Source: Pseudomonas japonica (GTDB lineage: Bacteria > Pseudomonadota > Gammaproteobacteria > Pseudomonadales > Pseudomonadaceae). Taken from it: 64,000 nucleotides of DNA. Shown here piece after piece: positions 16,996-25,238 of the stretch. The stretch is from positions 1-64,000 of the forward strand of contig NZ_FZOL01000029.1 in NCBI RefSeq assembly GCF_900188455.1, written 5' to 3'. Within the stretch, counting starts at the first letter, position 1, and the number at the start of each line of letters is the position of its first letter. Both the position numbers and the translations under genes were made by a program. The notes beneath the pieces were generated by a model. The model was not told where the DNA came from. It saw only the letters and a program-made list of their open reading frames with translations, and searched no databases.

Positions 16996-17588
16996 GACCT
17001 AGCCTGTGTGCCGGCCTGCTGGCCCTCACCGCCACCTTCTCCGCGCTCGCCGCGCCACCGCCCCAGGCGGCCACCTGCGTGGCCTGCCACGGCAGCGTGG
17101 GCCAGGGTAATCCGGCCCTGGGTGCGCCACGCCTGGCCGGGCAGCAGGGTGACTACCTGCTGACCCAGTTGCGCGATTTTCAGGCCGGGCGCCGCGGCTA
17201 CGACCCGCGGGACAGCCATGGCGCCCAGATGCGCGCCATCGCCAGCACCCTGACCGAGGATGATCGCCAGGCCCTGGCGCGCTACTTCGCCGGGCTTGAC
17301 GCACCGACCACGCCGCTGGCTGCCGCCGGCCCGGGGCAGGCGCTGTACCAGGGCACCTGCGCCGCCTGCCATGGGCCCCAGGGACAAGGCTTCGCGCACC
17401 TGAAGACGGCCAACCTGCGGCTGCTCGACCGCGCCTACCTCGAACGGCAGTTGCAGGCCTTCAGCGAAGGCTCGCGCGGCAGTGAACAGCACGCCAGCGA
17501 GCTGGCGATCTGGATGCGCGGCATCGCCCTGCAACTGCATGACGAGCAGCAGCGCAAGGCGTTGCTCGACTACATCGCCGCTCCCTGA
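16992..17588 (+). CDS. Dihaem cytochrome c4-like protein
   Basis: A 198-residue exported protein made of two cytochrome c domains with haem motifs CVACH (after about residue 29) and CAACH (about residue 122). This is the two-domain pattern of cytochrome c4. It overlaps the preceding gene by 4 bp (ATGA). It is probably the electron link from the amine dehydrogenase toward the terminal oxidase. At 198 residues it is far too short to be MauG, so it is not a candidate TTQ maturase of that type. Confidence 0.87.
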   Translation: MRPSLCAGLLALTATFSALAAPPPQAATCVACHGSVGQGNPALGAPRLAGQQGDYLLTQLRDFQAGRRGYDPRDSHGAQMRAIASTLTEDDRQALARYFAGLDAPTTPLAAAGPGQALYQGTCAACHGPQGQGFAHLKTANLRLLDRAYLERQLQAFSEGSRGSEQHASELAIWMRGIALQLHDEQQRKALLDYIAAP

Positions 17589-17636
17589 ACCGCCTACCCA
17601 TGGTCAATACGCTGCTTTTCAATGGACGGGATTCCC

Positions 17637-18131
17637 ATGCCATCACCTGCGTTTCTCAAAGGCTTGCGCCACGAACTGGCCAACCGTGCTTTCGCCCATG
17701 CCGCGGTCACCCGCATGGCCGCGCGCGTGGCCGGGCAACCGGCCTACACCTTCTGGAAAACCTACGCCGACCTCGAGGCGTTCAACCAGCCGCGCTACCA
17801 GGCCGCGGCCGAGCACTGGGGGCTGGACACCACCCCGGGCCTGGCGACCCGGGTGAAATCCTGGCTGGTGTCCTCCGTACCACGGCCCCTGCAGGGGCTG
17901 CTGCTGCGCCTGGTCCACCATGAGACCGTGAAGTACCTGGCCTGGCTGCGGACCCTGCGCAGCATCGGCCCGGCGCAGGCCCAGCGCTTTCTCGACTACA
18001 TGATCGACCAGGAGCAACTGCAAGTGGACATGATGGGCATGGCCTTGAGCGGTCGTTACGGCGATGTGGTGATTCCCGCCGACCAGTTCTTTTTCAAGTA
18101 CAACGGCGTCAGGCTGCTGGAGCGGCCATGA
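17637..18131 (+). CDS. Conserved hypothetical protein at the end of the aau operon
   Basis: A 164-residue, mostly helical protein that I do not recognise. It has no signal peptide or obvious membrane span. A long helix 'AQRFLDYMIDQEQLQVDMMG' lies near the C-terminus, with a partly amphipathic centre ('RPLQGLLLRLVHHETVKYLA'). The start at 17637 follows 'GGACGGG'; an in-frame ATG at 17622 is possible. It lies 48 bp after the cytochrome, co-directional. Its stop overlaps the ATG of the short remnant at 18128 by 4 bp, which suggests it was once coupled to an intact quinone reductase gene. Confidence 0.6.
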   Translation: MPSPAFLKGLRHELANRAFAHAAVTRMAARVAGQPAYTFWKTYADLEAFNQPRYQAAAEHWGLDTTPGLATRVKSWLVSSVPRPLQGLLLRLVHHETVKYLAWLRTLRSIGPAQAQRFLDYMIDQEQLQVDMMGMALSGRYGDVVIPADQFFFKYNGVRLLERP

Positions 18132-18295
18132 AGGTATTGATCGTTCACGCTCACAACGAGCCGCAATCCTTCAACAGCGCCATGGCGCGGCTGGCGGTGG
18201 AGGTACTGGAGGACGAGGCCAATCCGGTCATCTTCATGACCGGTGGCCTGTCCAGGGCGCCCTGTGTGCAGGACTGCGGGCGCAACTACCTGTAG
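18128..18295 (+). pseudogene. Chimeric remnant: NAD(P)H quinone reductase 5' end fused to an Hsp70 fragment
   Basis: A 55-codon open frame. Residues 1-31 ('MKVLIVHAHNEPQSFNSAMA...') are the start of a flavodoxin-fold NAD(P)H:quinone oxidoreductase, normally about 190-270 residues. From 18220 the frame switches to 'NPVIFMTGGLSRAPCVQDCG', matching residues around 447-462 of the Hsp70-like protein encoded at 28254. Bases 18220-18289 match 29591-29660 with 5 mismatches in 70. Weaker similarity continues past the stop ('agcggatcatg' against 'cgcggatcgtg'). It is a deletion or recombination scar, too short to be a functional enzyme. Confidence 0.8.
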
Positions 18296-18319
18296 CGGAT
18301 CATGATGGCTGATAGGCAC

Positions 18320-20620
18320 TCAGAACTTCTTGGTGACGAACAGGTTGATGAAGCGTGGCTCGCTGTAGGCGTGGTAGTAGGTGGGCTCCGTGCCGGAAAA
18401 GCGCGTGCGGTAGCCGCCTGACTGCGGCCGTCTCAGGTCGGTCAGGTTCTTGCCTTCCAGGCCGGTGGTGAGGGTGCCGTCCGGTGTGGTCCAGTTGATC
18501 GTGCCGTTGAAGAAGGTCTGCGCAGACACGGCGGTCTGCTCGGTGTTGAGCACGTCGGCATAGCGCTTGGATTCGAAGTTGGCATCCAGGCCAAGGCGCA
18601 GGGCGCCGGGGAGGTCCAGCGGTACCCGGTAGTTGACGCTGGCACTGGCTTGCCAGGTTGGCGCGTACGGGAAGTCCAGCCCTTCGAGGGTGGTCAGGCC
18701 TTGCTCGTTGGTGGGCAGGGTGGCGGTGAACTTGTCGTATTCGGTTTCCAGGTAGGCCAGGTTGAAGCCCAGTGTCAGGTTCTCTGTCGGCAAGGCGGAG
18801 ATTTCCAGCTCTACGCCTTGCGAATGGGCATCGCCGGCGTTGATCAGGAACGAACCCGCGGTGCCCAGGGCGCCCGTGGTGTACGCGCGGACCTGGAATT
18901 CTTCGATGTTGTTGCGGTAGATCGCCAGGTTGGTGGTCAGGCGGTTGTTGAACCAGGCCGCCTTGATGCCGACCTCATAGGCCGTTGTCGTCTGTGGGTC
19001 GTAGGGCGTAATGGAGCTTTCCAGGCTGGTGGCGCGCAAGTCGAACCCACCGCTCTTGAACCCCTGAGAGTAGCTGACATAGCCCATCAGGTCGGGCGTG
19101 AACTGGTATTGCAGGCCGAGCTTGGGGGTGAAGCTGCTGTAGGTTTCCCAGGTGCCATTGACGTCGTAGCGAGCGGCCCCCCTGGAGAACAGTGAGGAAA
19201 ATAGATCCGTATCGAAGTTGCCGGGCAGCGGGTAGATCAGCGGGACGCCTGCTTGCGTGGCGCCCAGGTTGTCGAATTTCTTGCGCTCTACGGTATAGCG
19301 CGCACCCAGGGTCGTGGAGAGTTGTTCCGTCAGCTCATAGTCGAACTGACTGAAGACCGCCCAGCTCCTGGTGTAGGAATCGCTGTCCGCCCAGGCTCTG
19401 ACCCCGACGTTGTTGAGGTTGCTCGATGCGCTCTGGTTCAACCGGTTGTTGTTGAAGAACTCATCGAAGTAATACAGGCCCACGACATAGTTCAGACGGT
19501 CATAGCTGCCGTTGAGGTTGAACTCCTGCGTCCAGTAGTGCTGGTCGAAGCCTGCGTAGCTGTCGCTCTTGATCGCGGTGACGCCGTCGTTGTCGTAGTA
19601 GATCGGGCCCTGCATGCCGCGCCAGGCGCTGACCGACTTCAGGGTGATTTCCGGTGAGAAGTCGTAGAAGAAGGTCAGGGAGCCGCCATAGACCTGGGTC
19701 TTGTTCAGCGGGCGGGTATCCGACCAGGTTCTGTCCGGGTCCGGGCTGCCCCCGCCGGGCAGGCCATTGGGCTGGTTGTGCGGGGTGTAGTAGGTCTGTG
19801 AACTGCGATCCCACATGCCATCGGCACTGAACGAGGCGGACAGCTTGTCGGTAAGAACCGAGTTCAGTTTGGTGCGCAACATGGTCAGGTCGAGGTCATT
19901 GACGTCCTTGTCCAACGGAATGCTGTGGGTCCAGCCATCGCGGGTTCTGCGCACGACCGAGAACGAACCGTTGAGCCGCTCGTCATCGAGGATCGGGCCA
20001 TTGACGCGGGCCTTCAGGTTGAGGTTGTTGTAGCTGCCATAAGAGGTGCTGACCTCGGCGCTCGGATCGGAGGTGGCGTCCTTGGTGACGAACTTGATCG
20101 CGCCCGCGCTGGAGTTTCGACCGTAGAGGGTCCCTTGCGGCCCGCGCAGAACCTCGACCCTTTCCAGGTCGGGTGTGTCGTAGATGGAGCCCACGGTTCG
20201 AGCGAGGTAGACATCGTCCACATAGACGGCCACGGTCGGCTCGGGATAGGTATCGATTTCGCCGACGCCGCGAATGGAATATTGCTGGGTGGTGTAGGAG
20301 GTGGAGCGCTTCGGCGCTACCAGGCCGGGAACCTTGCCGGAGAGATCGCGGAAGGTGGAAATCGACTGCTGGGCAATGTCATCGGCGGTGAAGGCGGTGA
20401 CCGCGACGGGCGTTTCCTGCAGCGGCTGGGAGCGTTTCTGTGCGGTAACGACAACGTCACCCAGCCGGGGCTCGCTGCTGGAGGGATCTTGCGTGCTGGC
20501 TGCGCCCTCCTGGTATTCATCCGCCTTTTTGGTTTTCTGTACGACATCGGCATAAGCGGGGGGCAGCATCATACCGAATGCGCCCAGGCCGATACTCACG
20601 GCAAGTTTCGACTTCTTCAT
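18320..20620 (-). CDS. TonB-dependent receptor of the adjacent ABC import locus
   Basis: A 766-residue outer-membrane receptor. Signal peptide 'LGAFGMMLPPAYA'; then a TonB-box-like 'GDVVVTAQKR'; a plug domain with 'QQYSIRGVGE' and 'RVEVLRGPQGTLYGRN'; then a 22-strand-type barrel ending in Phe ('FINLFVTKKF'). The 'TAQKR...TLYGRNSSAGAI' style is the iron-complex/outer-membrane receptor type common in sphingomonads. It is last in a minus-strand run with a peptide/nickel-type ABC importer, but an AT-rich 159-bp gap suggests it can also be transcribed alone. Ligand unknown: a metallophore, peptide or sulfur compound are all possible. Confidence 0.88.
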   Translation of the reverse strand: MKKSKLAVSIGLGAFGMMLPPAYADVVQKTKKADEYQEGAASTQDPSSSEPRLGDVVVTAQKRSQPLQETPVAVTAFTADDIAQQSISTFRDLSGKVPGLVAPKRSTSYTTQQYSIRGVGEIDTYPEPTVAVYVDDVYLARTVGSIYDTPDLERVEVLRGPQGTLYGRNSSAGAIKFVTKDATSDPSAEVSTSYGSYNNLNLKARVNGPILDDERLNGSFSVVRRTRDGWTHSIPLDKDVNDLDLTMLRTKLNSVLTDKLSASFSADGMWDRSSQTYYTPHNQPNGLPGGGSPDPDRTWSDTRPLNKTQVYGGSLTFFYDFSPEITLKSVSAWRGMQGPIYYDNDGVTAIKSDSYAGFDQHYWTQEFNLNGSYDRLNYVVGLYYFDEFFNNNRLNQSASSNLNNVGVRAWADSDSYTRSWAVFSQFDYELTEQLSTTLGARYTVERKKFDNLGATQAGVPLIYPLPGNFDTDLFSSLFSRGAARYDVNGTWETYSSFTPKLGLQYQFTPDLMGYVSYSQGFKSGGFDLRATSLESSITPYDPQTTTAYEVGIKAAWFNNRLTTNLAIYRNNIEEFQVRAYTTGALGTAGSFLINAGDAHSQGVELEISALPTENLTLGFNLAYLETEYDKFTATLPTNEQGLTTLEGLDFPYAPTWQASASVNYRVPLDLPGALRLGLDANFESKRYADVLNTEQTAVSAQTFFNGTINWTTPDGTLTTGLEGKNLTDLRRPQSGGYRTRFSGTEPTYYHAYSEPRFINLFVTKKF

Positions 20621-20691
20621 GGATGGTCTCGCTGGTCTTTGAATGATTTTTCATAGGTATGGTCCAGCTGTTATCAGGTCCCTGCTGGCCA

Positions 20692-20706
20692 GATTAATGA
20701 CTAATC
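20692..20706. promoter_or_regulatory. Inverted repeat in the AT-rich spacer before the TonB receptor
   Basis: GATTA-ATGAC-TAATC is a 5-bp inverted repeat in the 159-bp AT-rich gap (20621-20779) between the permease and TonB-receptor genes. The neighbouring stretch (about 20725-20775) is very AT-rich and could hold a minus-strand promoter. No Fur box is evident. The regulatory role is inferred from position only. Confidence 0.3.
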
Positions 20707-20779
20707 AGCGAGCGGTGAAATACTGTTTTATGATGTTTATATTTTATAAAGTCATATCAAATATATTAGTAAATTGCAT

Positions 20780-21706
20780 TTAAAGATGCTGGGTATCCTG
20801 CTGTGTCCTCGGGTCGATACAGCGGTAGGACAAATCGACCAGCAGGTTGATCAGAACGTAGAGTGAGGCGATCAGCAGGACGGCGCCCTGGATCACCGGA
20901 ATGTCCTTCTGGCCTACGGCTTCTATGACCGTGCGGCCCAATCCCTGCCTGGCGAAGAGTATTTCGATCACCACGGTGCCCGACAGCAGCGTGCCCAGCA
21001 GCACGCCGAACAGGGTCACCACGGGCAGCAGCGAGTTCTTCAGGGCATGCTTGAGGTAGATGTTCAGCAGGCCGCTGCCCTTGGCTTTCAGCGTCAGGAC
21101 GTAGGGTTCGTTGAGGGTGTCGAGCATGCTGCTGCGTACCAGGCGGACAAGGGTGCCGGAGGCGATCAGTCCCAATGCCAGCGCGGGCAGGATCTGACTG
21201 CTCAAGCCCGTGTTGCCCACGGAGGGAAGCCATTGAAGCCTGACGGAAAACAGCAGGATGAGCAGCGTGCCCAGCCAGAAGGACGGCATGGATGCCAGTA
21301 CCAGGGCGGTCCACTGGATGCCGCTGTCCAGCAGGCTTTTGTGGCAGATGGCGGAAAGGCTGCCCAAGGCAATGCCCGCCAGCAGGGCGACCAGGGCCGC
21401 GAGGAGAGCAAGCTCCAGCGTAGGGACCATCTGTTCCAGCAAGCGGTCGAGCACGGGGGTATTGGTGATGAACGACGTCCCCAGATCGCCCGTCAGCAGT
21501 TTTCCCAGATAGGAGGCGTACTGCTGGAGTATGGGTCTGTTGGTACCGAGCTGTTCCTGGATGGCGTGGATGGTTTCCTGACTGGCGTTTTCTCCCGCAA
21601 CGATCTCGGCGGGGTCACCTGGCAGCCAGAACAGGATGAAGAAGACCAGGGTGATCGTGCCGAGGATGACGCCCAGGGAATGGATAAGCCGATTCAGCAT
21701 GTACAT
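20780..21706 (-). CDS. ABC transporter permease, DppB/NikB type
   Basis: A 308-residue inner-membrane permease starting 'MYMLNRLIHSLGVILGTITL'. It has the DppB-family features: the first helix, 'FWLPGDPAEIVAGENAS', the cytoplasmic coupling region 'ARQGLGRTVIEAVGQKDIPV', and about six membrane spans. A GTG 27 bp upstream (21733) is an alternative start. It works with the second permease at 25239 and the fused ATPase to import a small peptide-like or metal-chelate substrate. Confidence 0.87.
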   Translation of the reverse strand: MYMLNRLIHSLGVILGTITLVFFILFWLPGDPAEIVAGENASQETIHAIQEQLGTNRPILQQYASYLGKLLTGDLGTSFITNTPVLDRLLEQMVPTLELALLAALVALLAGIALGSLSAICHKSLLDSGIQWTALVLASMPSFWLGTLLILLFSVRLQWLPSVGNTGLSSQILPALALGLIASGTLVRLVRSSMLDTLNEPYVLTLKAKGSGLLNIYLKHALKNSLLPVVTLFGVLLGTLLSGTVVIEILFARQGLGRTVIEAVGQKDIPVIQGAVLLIASLYVLINLLVDLSYRCIDPRTQQDTQHL

Positions 21707-21776
21707 GTTCGGTCTCGCTGACGAGGCGGGCACGTTTCGACCGCTGTGTCGGAGCGTGCCCGCGGACTATCGGGAT

Positions 21777-23378
21777 TCAAGGCTGGGCAATGCGTGCCGA
21801 CTGGAAGAGCGGAAAGCCGCCCTGATCCAGCACGATGCCACTCACCCTGCTCGAGTGGGCGAGCGTGTAGGGCAGGACATAGATGGGCACGGAGTAGGTT
21901 TTGCCGATGATGCGTTCCTGGATCTTTTTGTAGCGCTCGCGGCGCTGGCCCTTGTCGGTTTCCTGGCTGGCCTGGGTCAGCCATTGGGAGAGCGTGTCGT
22001 CGGCCAGCGTGATGATGCGGATGCCGCCCGCTCTCCTGTCGCGGTAGATGCTTCTCAGCACATCGGGGTCGGAGGTGAACTGGCTGCCGTTGGAGATGTT
22101 CCACTCACCCTTGGCGATCTTCTCGAAGTTGAAGCCCAGCACCGAGTCGATGACGACATCGATGCCGACCTTCTTCAGGTGGTTTTTCACCATGGTAATG
22201 ACGTCGAGGCGCTTTTCCCGGTTGCCCTCGAAGTGCACGAACACCAGACGAAGTTTTTCGCCGTTGCGTGTCCGGATGCCATCCTGGCCGAGGATCCAGC
22301 CTTGCCCGTCGAGCAGTTTCCCGGCTTGTTCCGGGTCGTACTTCCAGCTGTTCTCCAGGCTCGCGTCATAGCCCGGCAGCGAGGGTGAAAGCGGCGACCA
22401 GGCTCTCTTGAAACGCCCGAGGTAGAGCGTCTTGACGATCGAATCGACGTCAATGGCCAGGCGTACGGCAGTGCGCACGTTTTCATCATCCAGCGGCGCG
22501 CGCAGGGTGTTGAAGTACAGGGAGAAGTTGTGGTTCAGCAGCTCCTTCTGTTGCACGACGAAGTGCTTGTCGGCGGCGAGTTCGATGAGGTTTTGTGGCG
22601 GTACGATGTCCACGGCGTCGACCTGGCCGCTTTTCAGGGCGGCGATGCGCGTGGTTTCGTCCGGCAGGTTTTTCAGGATGAGGCGATCGATGACCGGCGC
22701 TGCATTGTCTGGAAACAAGGCGGATGCCCAGGCGTACCGCGGATTGCGCTCCAGGTTGATCTGCGTGCCGTGACTGAGGCTCTTGAACAGGAAGGGGCCG
22801 CTGCCCACCGGGTTTGAGGCGAACTCCTTGCCGTATTTCGCGACCGCTGCTGGAGAGACGATGCCAAAGGTGGATTTGGACAGCTTGTTCAGCAGTGCCG
22901 CATCAGGGCGTTTGAGAAAAAGCCTGACCGTGAGCGGGTCGACGACCTCCGCTTTTTCATAGGCGTCGAAGTCCTGGTAGGTGGCGAATGACGCGGGCTC
23001 GGCCATGCGCTCGAAGTTGAATTTCACGGCGGCGGCGTCCAGGACGGTTCCGTCATGAAACGTGACGCCTTCCTTCAAATGGAAGGTGTAGGTCCTGTTA
23101 TCGGCGGAGACTTCCCAGGAGCGCGCCAGCCAAGGGCCTGTCTCATCGTTCGGCAGCAGGACGACCAGGCTGTCGAATACCTGCCTGAGCATCCGGTTGT
23201 GGGGGGCGAAGGCGATCAAGTGCGGGTCGAGCTGGAACTGGGTCTGTGCGCCGCCATCGATGCCGAAGACCACCTGCCTGGCGGCGCTTGCGGCGGGCCT
23301 GGATTCGTCCGGGTTGCCGCACCCGACAAGAATGCCGGCGAGGAGGGGGGCCAGCCAGAACTTCATGTTGGAACGCAT
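21777..23378 (-). CDS. ABC substrate-binding lipoprotein, SBP family 5 (DppA/NikA type)
   Basis: A 533-residue lipoprotein. The signal peptide ends in a lipobox ('AGILVGCGN', Cys about residue 20). The body is an extracellular solute-binding protein of family 5: 'PWLARSWEVSADNRTYTFHL', 'EGVTFHDGTVLDAAAVKFNF' and 'VGSGPFLFKSL'. An AAGGA ribosome site at 7 bp supports the start at 23378. Family members bind di/oligopeptides, nickel or opine-metal complexes. The TonB receptor next door implies that the substrate is too large or too scarce for porins. Confidence 0.88.
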   Translation of the reverse strand: MRSNMKFWLAPLLAGILVGCGNPDESRPAASAARQVVFGIDGGAQTQFQLDPHLIAFAPHNRMLRQVFDSLVVLLPNDETGPWLARSWEVSADNRTYTFHLKEGVTFHDGTVLDAAAVKFNFERMAEPASFATYQDFDAYEKAEVVDPLTVRLFLKRPDAALLNKLSKSTFGIVSPAAVAKYGKEFASNPVGSGPFLFKSLSHGTQINLERNPRYAWASALFPDNAAPVIDRLILKNLPDETTRIAALKSGQVDAVDIVPPQNLIELAADKHFVVQQKELLNHNFSLYFNTLRAPLDDENVRTAVRLAIDVDSIVKTLYLGRFKRAWSPLSPSLPGYDASLENSWKYDPEQAGKLLDGQGWILGQDGIRTRNGEKLRLVFVHFEGNREKRLDVITMVKNHLKKVGIDVVIDSVLGFNFEKIAKGEWNISNGSQFTSDPDVLRSIYRDRRAGGIRIITLADDTLSQWLTQASQETDKGQRRERYKKIQERIIGKTYSVPIYVLPYTLAHSSRVSGIVLDQGGFPLFQSARIAQP

Positions 23379-23394
23379 GGGGTTTTCCTTATGA

Positions 23395-25230
23395 CTACAG
23401 CGGGAAGTGACAGGCTGCCCATCGATCGGTGGCGATCAGGCGAAGCTCGGGTATTTCGCGTGTGCAGCGCAGGGTCGCCGCCGGACACCGGGTGTGAAAC
23501 ACGCAGCCGTCCGGCAGATGGGTGGGCGACGGGATTTCTCCGCTGAGCAGGAGGCCGCAAGGCCCGGCAGCCTGCCCCGGGTTGGTGCTCGCCAGGGCGC
23601 GGGTGTAGTGATGGGCCGGATGGCTGAACAGCTCGGTCGAGGGGGCGATTTCGACCAGCTTGCCGAGGTACATGACGCCGATACGGTCGCAGAGGTGGCG
23701 CACCACATTCAGCCCGTGGCCGATGAACAGATAGGACAGGCCATATTTTTCCCGCAGGCTGAGCAACAGGTTGACGATCTGCTTCTGCACGGAAACGTCG
23801 AGGGCCGACACCGCTTCGTCGGCCAGGATGAATTGCGGATTCAGGGCAATGGCCCGGGCAATGCTGATGCGCTGACGCTGCCCGCCAGAGAATGAGCGCG
23901 GGTAGCGGTGCAGGGCGTCAGGGCTCAGACCGACCTCCTGCAACAGCTCCTGAACGCGCTCCGAGAGCTCACCGTTGTGCAGTTTGTGGTGCAGTTTCAG
24001 CGGCTCGCCGATGATGTCGCGGACCGTCCACTTCCAGTTCATCGCGTCGTAGGGATTCTGGAAGACGATCTGGGCGTTCCTGCGAAACGCCATCTGCTGC
24101 TTCCTGTCGGCCAGGGCGATGTCCTGGCCCTGGAACAGGATCTGTCCCGCTGTCGGTTTTTCCAGACCGGTCAGCAAGCGGCCCAGCGTCGACTTGCCGC
24201 TGCCGGATTCGCCAATCAGGCCGAAGCTTTCGCCGGGGCGGATGGAGAAGGAAATGTCGTTGACTGCCTTGATGGGCTTGCCGCGCGAATGCCTGGAATG
24301 AAACCACCGGGACACATTGCTGACGGTGAACAGTGCCTGGCTGTCGGTGTCCGGCGATGGCTGCGCGACGGTGGGGCGCGCGGCCACGGTATCGCCGAGC
24401 GCGCGGCCGACGGCACTGTCCATTGGAATCAGTGCGCCCAGCAGTTTCTGTGTGTAGGGGTGTTGTGGGGCGTGGTAGAGGCGGCCGGTGTCGTCTCGTT
24501 CGACCACCTCGCCCTGGTACATCACCAGGGTGGCATCGCTGATCTGCGCCGCGACTTCCAGGTCATGGGTGATGAACAGGATGGACATCTGTCGTTGCTG
24601 CTTGATCTCGGCGAGCAGCTCGAGAATCTGCGCCTGGATGGTGACGTCCAGCGCGGTGGTTGGCTCGTCGGCGATCAGCAGCAGGGGATCGCAGGACAGC
24701 GCCATGGCAATCATGGCGCGCTGCAGCATGCCGCCGGAGAGTTCGTGGGGGTACTGGTCGAGACGCAGGTCGATGTCCGACATGCGCACATCCGCCAGCA
24801 GTCTGCGGGTTTTCTCCAGCGCTGCGTGGCGGCTCAGTCCGTCGTGCTTGCGGATGACCTCCGTGATCTGGCTGCCAATCGTGTAGACCGGGTCGAAGGC
24901 CTTCATCGGCTCCTGGAAGATCATGGCGATCTGCTTGCCGCGCAGGGGGCGCATGTCCCGCTCGCTGAGCGCCAGAAGCGCCTGGCCGTTGAACGAGATG
25001 TTGCCACTGATGGAGAACAGTCGAGGGTCGAGCAGGCGCATCAGGGCCTGCGCTGTCAGGCTCTTGCCGCTTCCGGACTCGCCCACGATGCACAGTGTCT
25101 GGTTGTGCCGCAGGCTGAAGGACACGCCATTGACCAGCGGTGTCGACAGGCCATTTTTGCCTACCGTGATGTGCAGGTCAGTGACTTCCAGCAGTGGCGG
25201 TTGATCGAGCGGGGATTGGACGATAGTCAT
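23395..25230 (-). CDS. Fused double-ATPase ABC protein (DppD-DppF type)
   Basis: A 611-residue protein with two complete ATP-binding domains. Domain 1: Walker A 'GESGSGKSLTAQALM', signature 'LSGGMLQRAMIAMA', Walker B 'LLIADEPTTALD'. Domain 2: 'GESGSGKSTLGRLLTG', 'FSGGQRQRISIARAI', 'FILADEAVSALD'. The end has the oligopeptide-type C-terminal extension with Cys ('DGCVFHTRCPAATLRC'), which carries an iron-sulfur cluster in some relatives. The usual DppD and DppF subunits are fused. The start at 25230 begins 'MTIVQSPLDQPPLLEVTDLH'; the 39 in-frame codons upstream overlap the permease gene and are not domain-like. Confidence 0.9.
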   Translation of the reverse strand: MTIVQSPLDQPPLLEVTDLHITVGKNGLSTPLVNGVSFSLRHNQTLCIVGESGSGKSLTAQALMRLLDPRLFSISGNISFNGQALLALSERDMRPLRGKQIAMIFQEPMKAFDPVYTIGSQITEVIRKHDGLSRHAALEKTRRLLADVRMSDIDLRLDQYPHELSGGMLQRAMIAMALSCDPLLLIADEPTTALDVTIQAQILELLAEIKQQRQMSILFITHDLEVAAQISDATLVMYQGEVVERDDTGRLYHAPQHPYTQKLLGALIPMDSAVGRALGDTVAARPTVAQPSPDTDSQALFTVSNVSRWFHSRHSRGKPIKAVNDISFSIRPGESFGLIGESGSGKSTLGRLLTGLEKPTAGQILFQGQDIALADRKQQMAFRRNAQIVFQNPYDAMNWKWTVRDIIGEPLKLHHKLHNGELSERVQELLQEVGLSPDALHRYPRSFSGGQRQRISIARAIALNPQFILADEAVSALDVSVQKQIVNLLLSLREKYGLSYLFIGHGLNVVRHLCDRIGVMYLGKLVEIAPSTELFSHPAHHYTRALASTNPGQAAGPCGLLLSGEIPSPTHLPDGCVFHTRCPAATLRCTREIPELRLIATDRWAACHFPL

Positions 25231-25238
25231 GGCGCTAC

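Noticed and set aside
16992..17588. MauG-like TTQ maturase
   Set aside because: It has two haem motifs but is only 198 residues with a cytochrome c4 pattern; MauG is a much larger peroxidase-like dihaem protein.
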